Shown: piece by piece, positions 63,601 through 64,000 of the stretch
Layout: every line of letters starts with the position of its first letter
How positions within the stretch are numbered: the stretch's first letter is position 1
NCBI GenBank assembly: GCA_963626085.1
Contig: CAVFVJ010000019.1
Coordinates: 15,419-79,418, forward strand
Direction of reading: 5' to 3'
DNA length: 64,000 bases
Origin: Colivivens sp963626085
GTDB lineage: Bacteria > Bacteroidota > Bacteroidia > Bacteroidales > Bacteroidaceae
Made by a program: the position numbers and the translations under genes
The notes under the pieces: generated by a model
What the model saw: the letters and a program-made list of their open reading frames with translations, nothing else
Database searches by the model: none
What the model was told of the DNA's origin: nothing

Positions 63601-63626
63601 GCCCTGAGAAAAATTTTTCTTAGGGC
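63601..63626. terminator. Terminator-like hairpin at the end of the second AAA-ATPase gene
   Basis: A 13-bp near-perfect stem (GCCCTGAGAAAAA with its inverse, one mismatch) covers the stop codon of the minus-strand gene. Confidence 0.55.
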
Positions 63627-64000
63627 ACTCTCCACTCCAGCGTGTTCACGCTGTCCTTCAGCATGAAGTTCATACCAACCTTAACCACTGGTTTCGACTG
63701 CATCTTGAAAGCATCGGCATAATGTCTTACCTCTATCTGTGCGAGGGCATCCTCCACACTGCCGTTCAGTTTCAGTTCCATCACATAGATAGTCGTTGCC
63801 GTTTCGAGCGTGATATCGATACGTCCCTTAGAGGTGCGTTGTTCCACCTGTATGCGGTAATCGGTGAGCAAGGCAAAAATTATGTAAAGCGTCTGTTGCC
63901 AGTGACCTTCGTAGTTGGTATGGTCACAGTACGGTACGGTCTTCAAAAAATCTGCGAGTAGTTGCAAGCCCCCATTTACGTCACCTTCCTCAAAACAAAC
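63620..64000 (-). CDS. AAA-ATPase-like / DUF1703 protein, C-terminal part (5' end outside window)
   Basis: The frame is open from base 64000 to the stop at 63620; only the C-terminal 126 codons are present. CFEEGDVNGGLQLLADFL then YEGHWQQTLYIIFALL match the linker and start of the PD-(D/E)XK nuclease-like domain. GRIDITLETATTIYVMELKL carries its D and ExK catalytic-type residues. The same family is cut at the opposite end of the window. Confidence 0.85.
   Translation of the reverse strand, partial: VCFEEGDVNGGLQLLADFLKTVPYCDHTNYEGHWQQTLYIIFALLTDYRIQVEQRTSKGRIDITLETATTIYVMELKLNGSVEDALAQIEVRHYADAFKMQSKPVVKVGMNFMLKDSVNTLEWRVP

Overview
The window looks like chromosomal DNA of a Bacteroidales bacterium, most likely a Prevotella-type genus. 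The case rests on several points: -7 boxes of the Bacteroidetes form TAnnTTTG upstream of most operons; Bacteroidetes-typical families (DUF4270 lipoprotein, OstA-like protein, paired PpiC isomerases, DUF6057-like membrane protein, TonB-dependent receptor, AAA-ATPase/DUF1703 proteins); a eukaryote-like GT3 glycogen synthase; and a B12-dependent class II ribonucleotide reductase. Genus is an inference. No rRNA, tRNA, CRISPR array or insertion sequence was found.

Layout. 1-2.1 kb: a truncated AAA-ATPase/DUF1703 gene and a divergent GNAT acetyltransferase. 2.1-16 kb (minus strand): ompA, then a guaB-PpiC-PpiC-ostA-like-small membrane protein-mutL operon, then clpP-clpX-recQ. 16-23.5 kb: a PD40 lipoprotein with a haem-type CxxCH motif beside a multi-pass membrane protein, trigger factor, mlaE-mlaF, and a divergent lptB. 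23.5-30.1 kb (minus): a DUF177-rpmF unit closed by a terminator, then era, der, and a tightly overlapping tail of DUF4878-like lipoprotein, HprK-like kinase, S26-type peptidase, PqqD-like protein and ABC exporter. This tail resembles a peptide-maturation (RiPP) cassette without a visible precursor. 30.3-35.5 kb: a small lipoprotein and a dnaA-nrdJ-folB operon. 35.5-38.5 kb: amidase-MCE operon and a lipoprotein. 38.7-45.7 kb (plus): a valS-GT3 glycogen synthase-GT35 phosphorylase operon. 45.8-48.8 kb (minus): DUF4270 lipoprotein, a one-domain glycogen synthase-like protein, SPOR lipoprotein.

49-55.3 kb (plus): recR, a membrane protein, a GT2 glycosyltransferase, a self-contained transcription unit for a 28-residue hydrophobic microprotein, a GH2 glycosidase, and rplU-rpmA. 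55.4-61.7 kb: a GH29 alpha-L-fucosidase, then a TonB-dependent receptor with a beta-helix-like lipoprotein. 61.7-64 kb is accessory and decaying: an AlbA-like remnant, a chimeric gene, a 570-bp gap with three CTCGAG cores spaced exactly 22 bp apart, and a second AAA-ATPase/DUF1703 gene cut by the window end.

Working together: the first 60 kb is mainly housekeeping (replication, repair, proteostasis, ribosome assembly, envelope lipid and LPS transport, glycogen cycling) with glycan-foraging enzymes inserted. The items most worth a second look are the HprK/S26/PqqD/ABC cassette, the microprotein unit and the 3' accessory segment.
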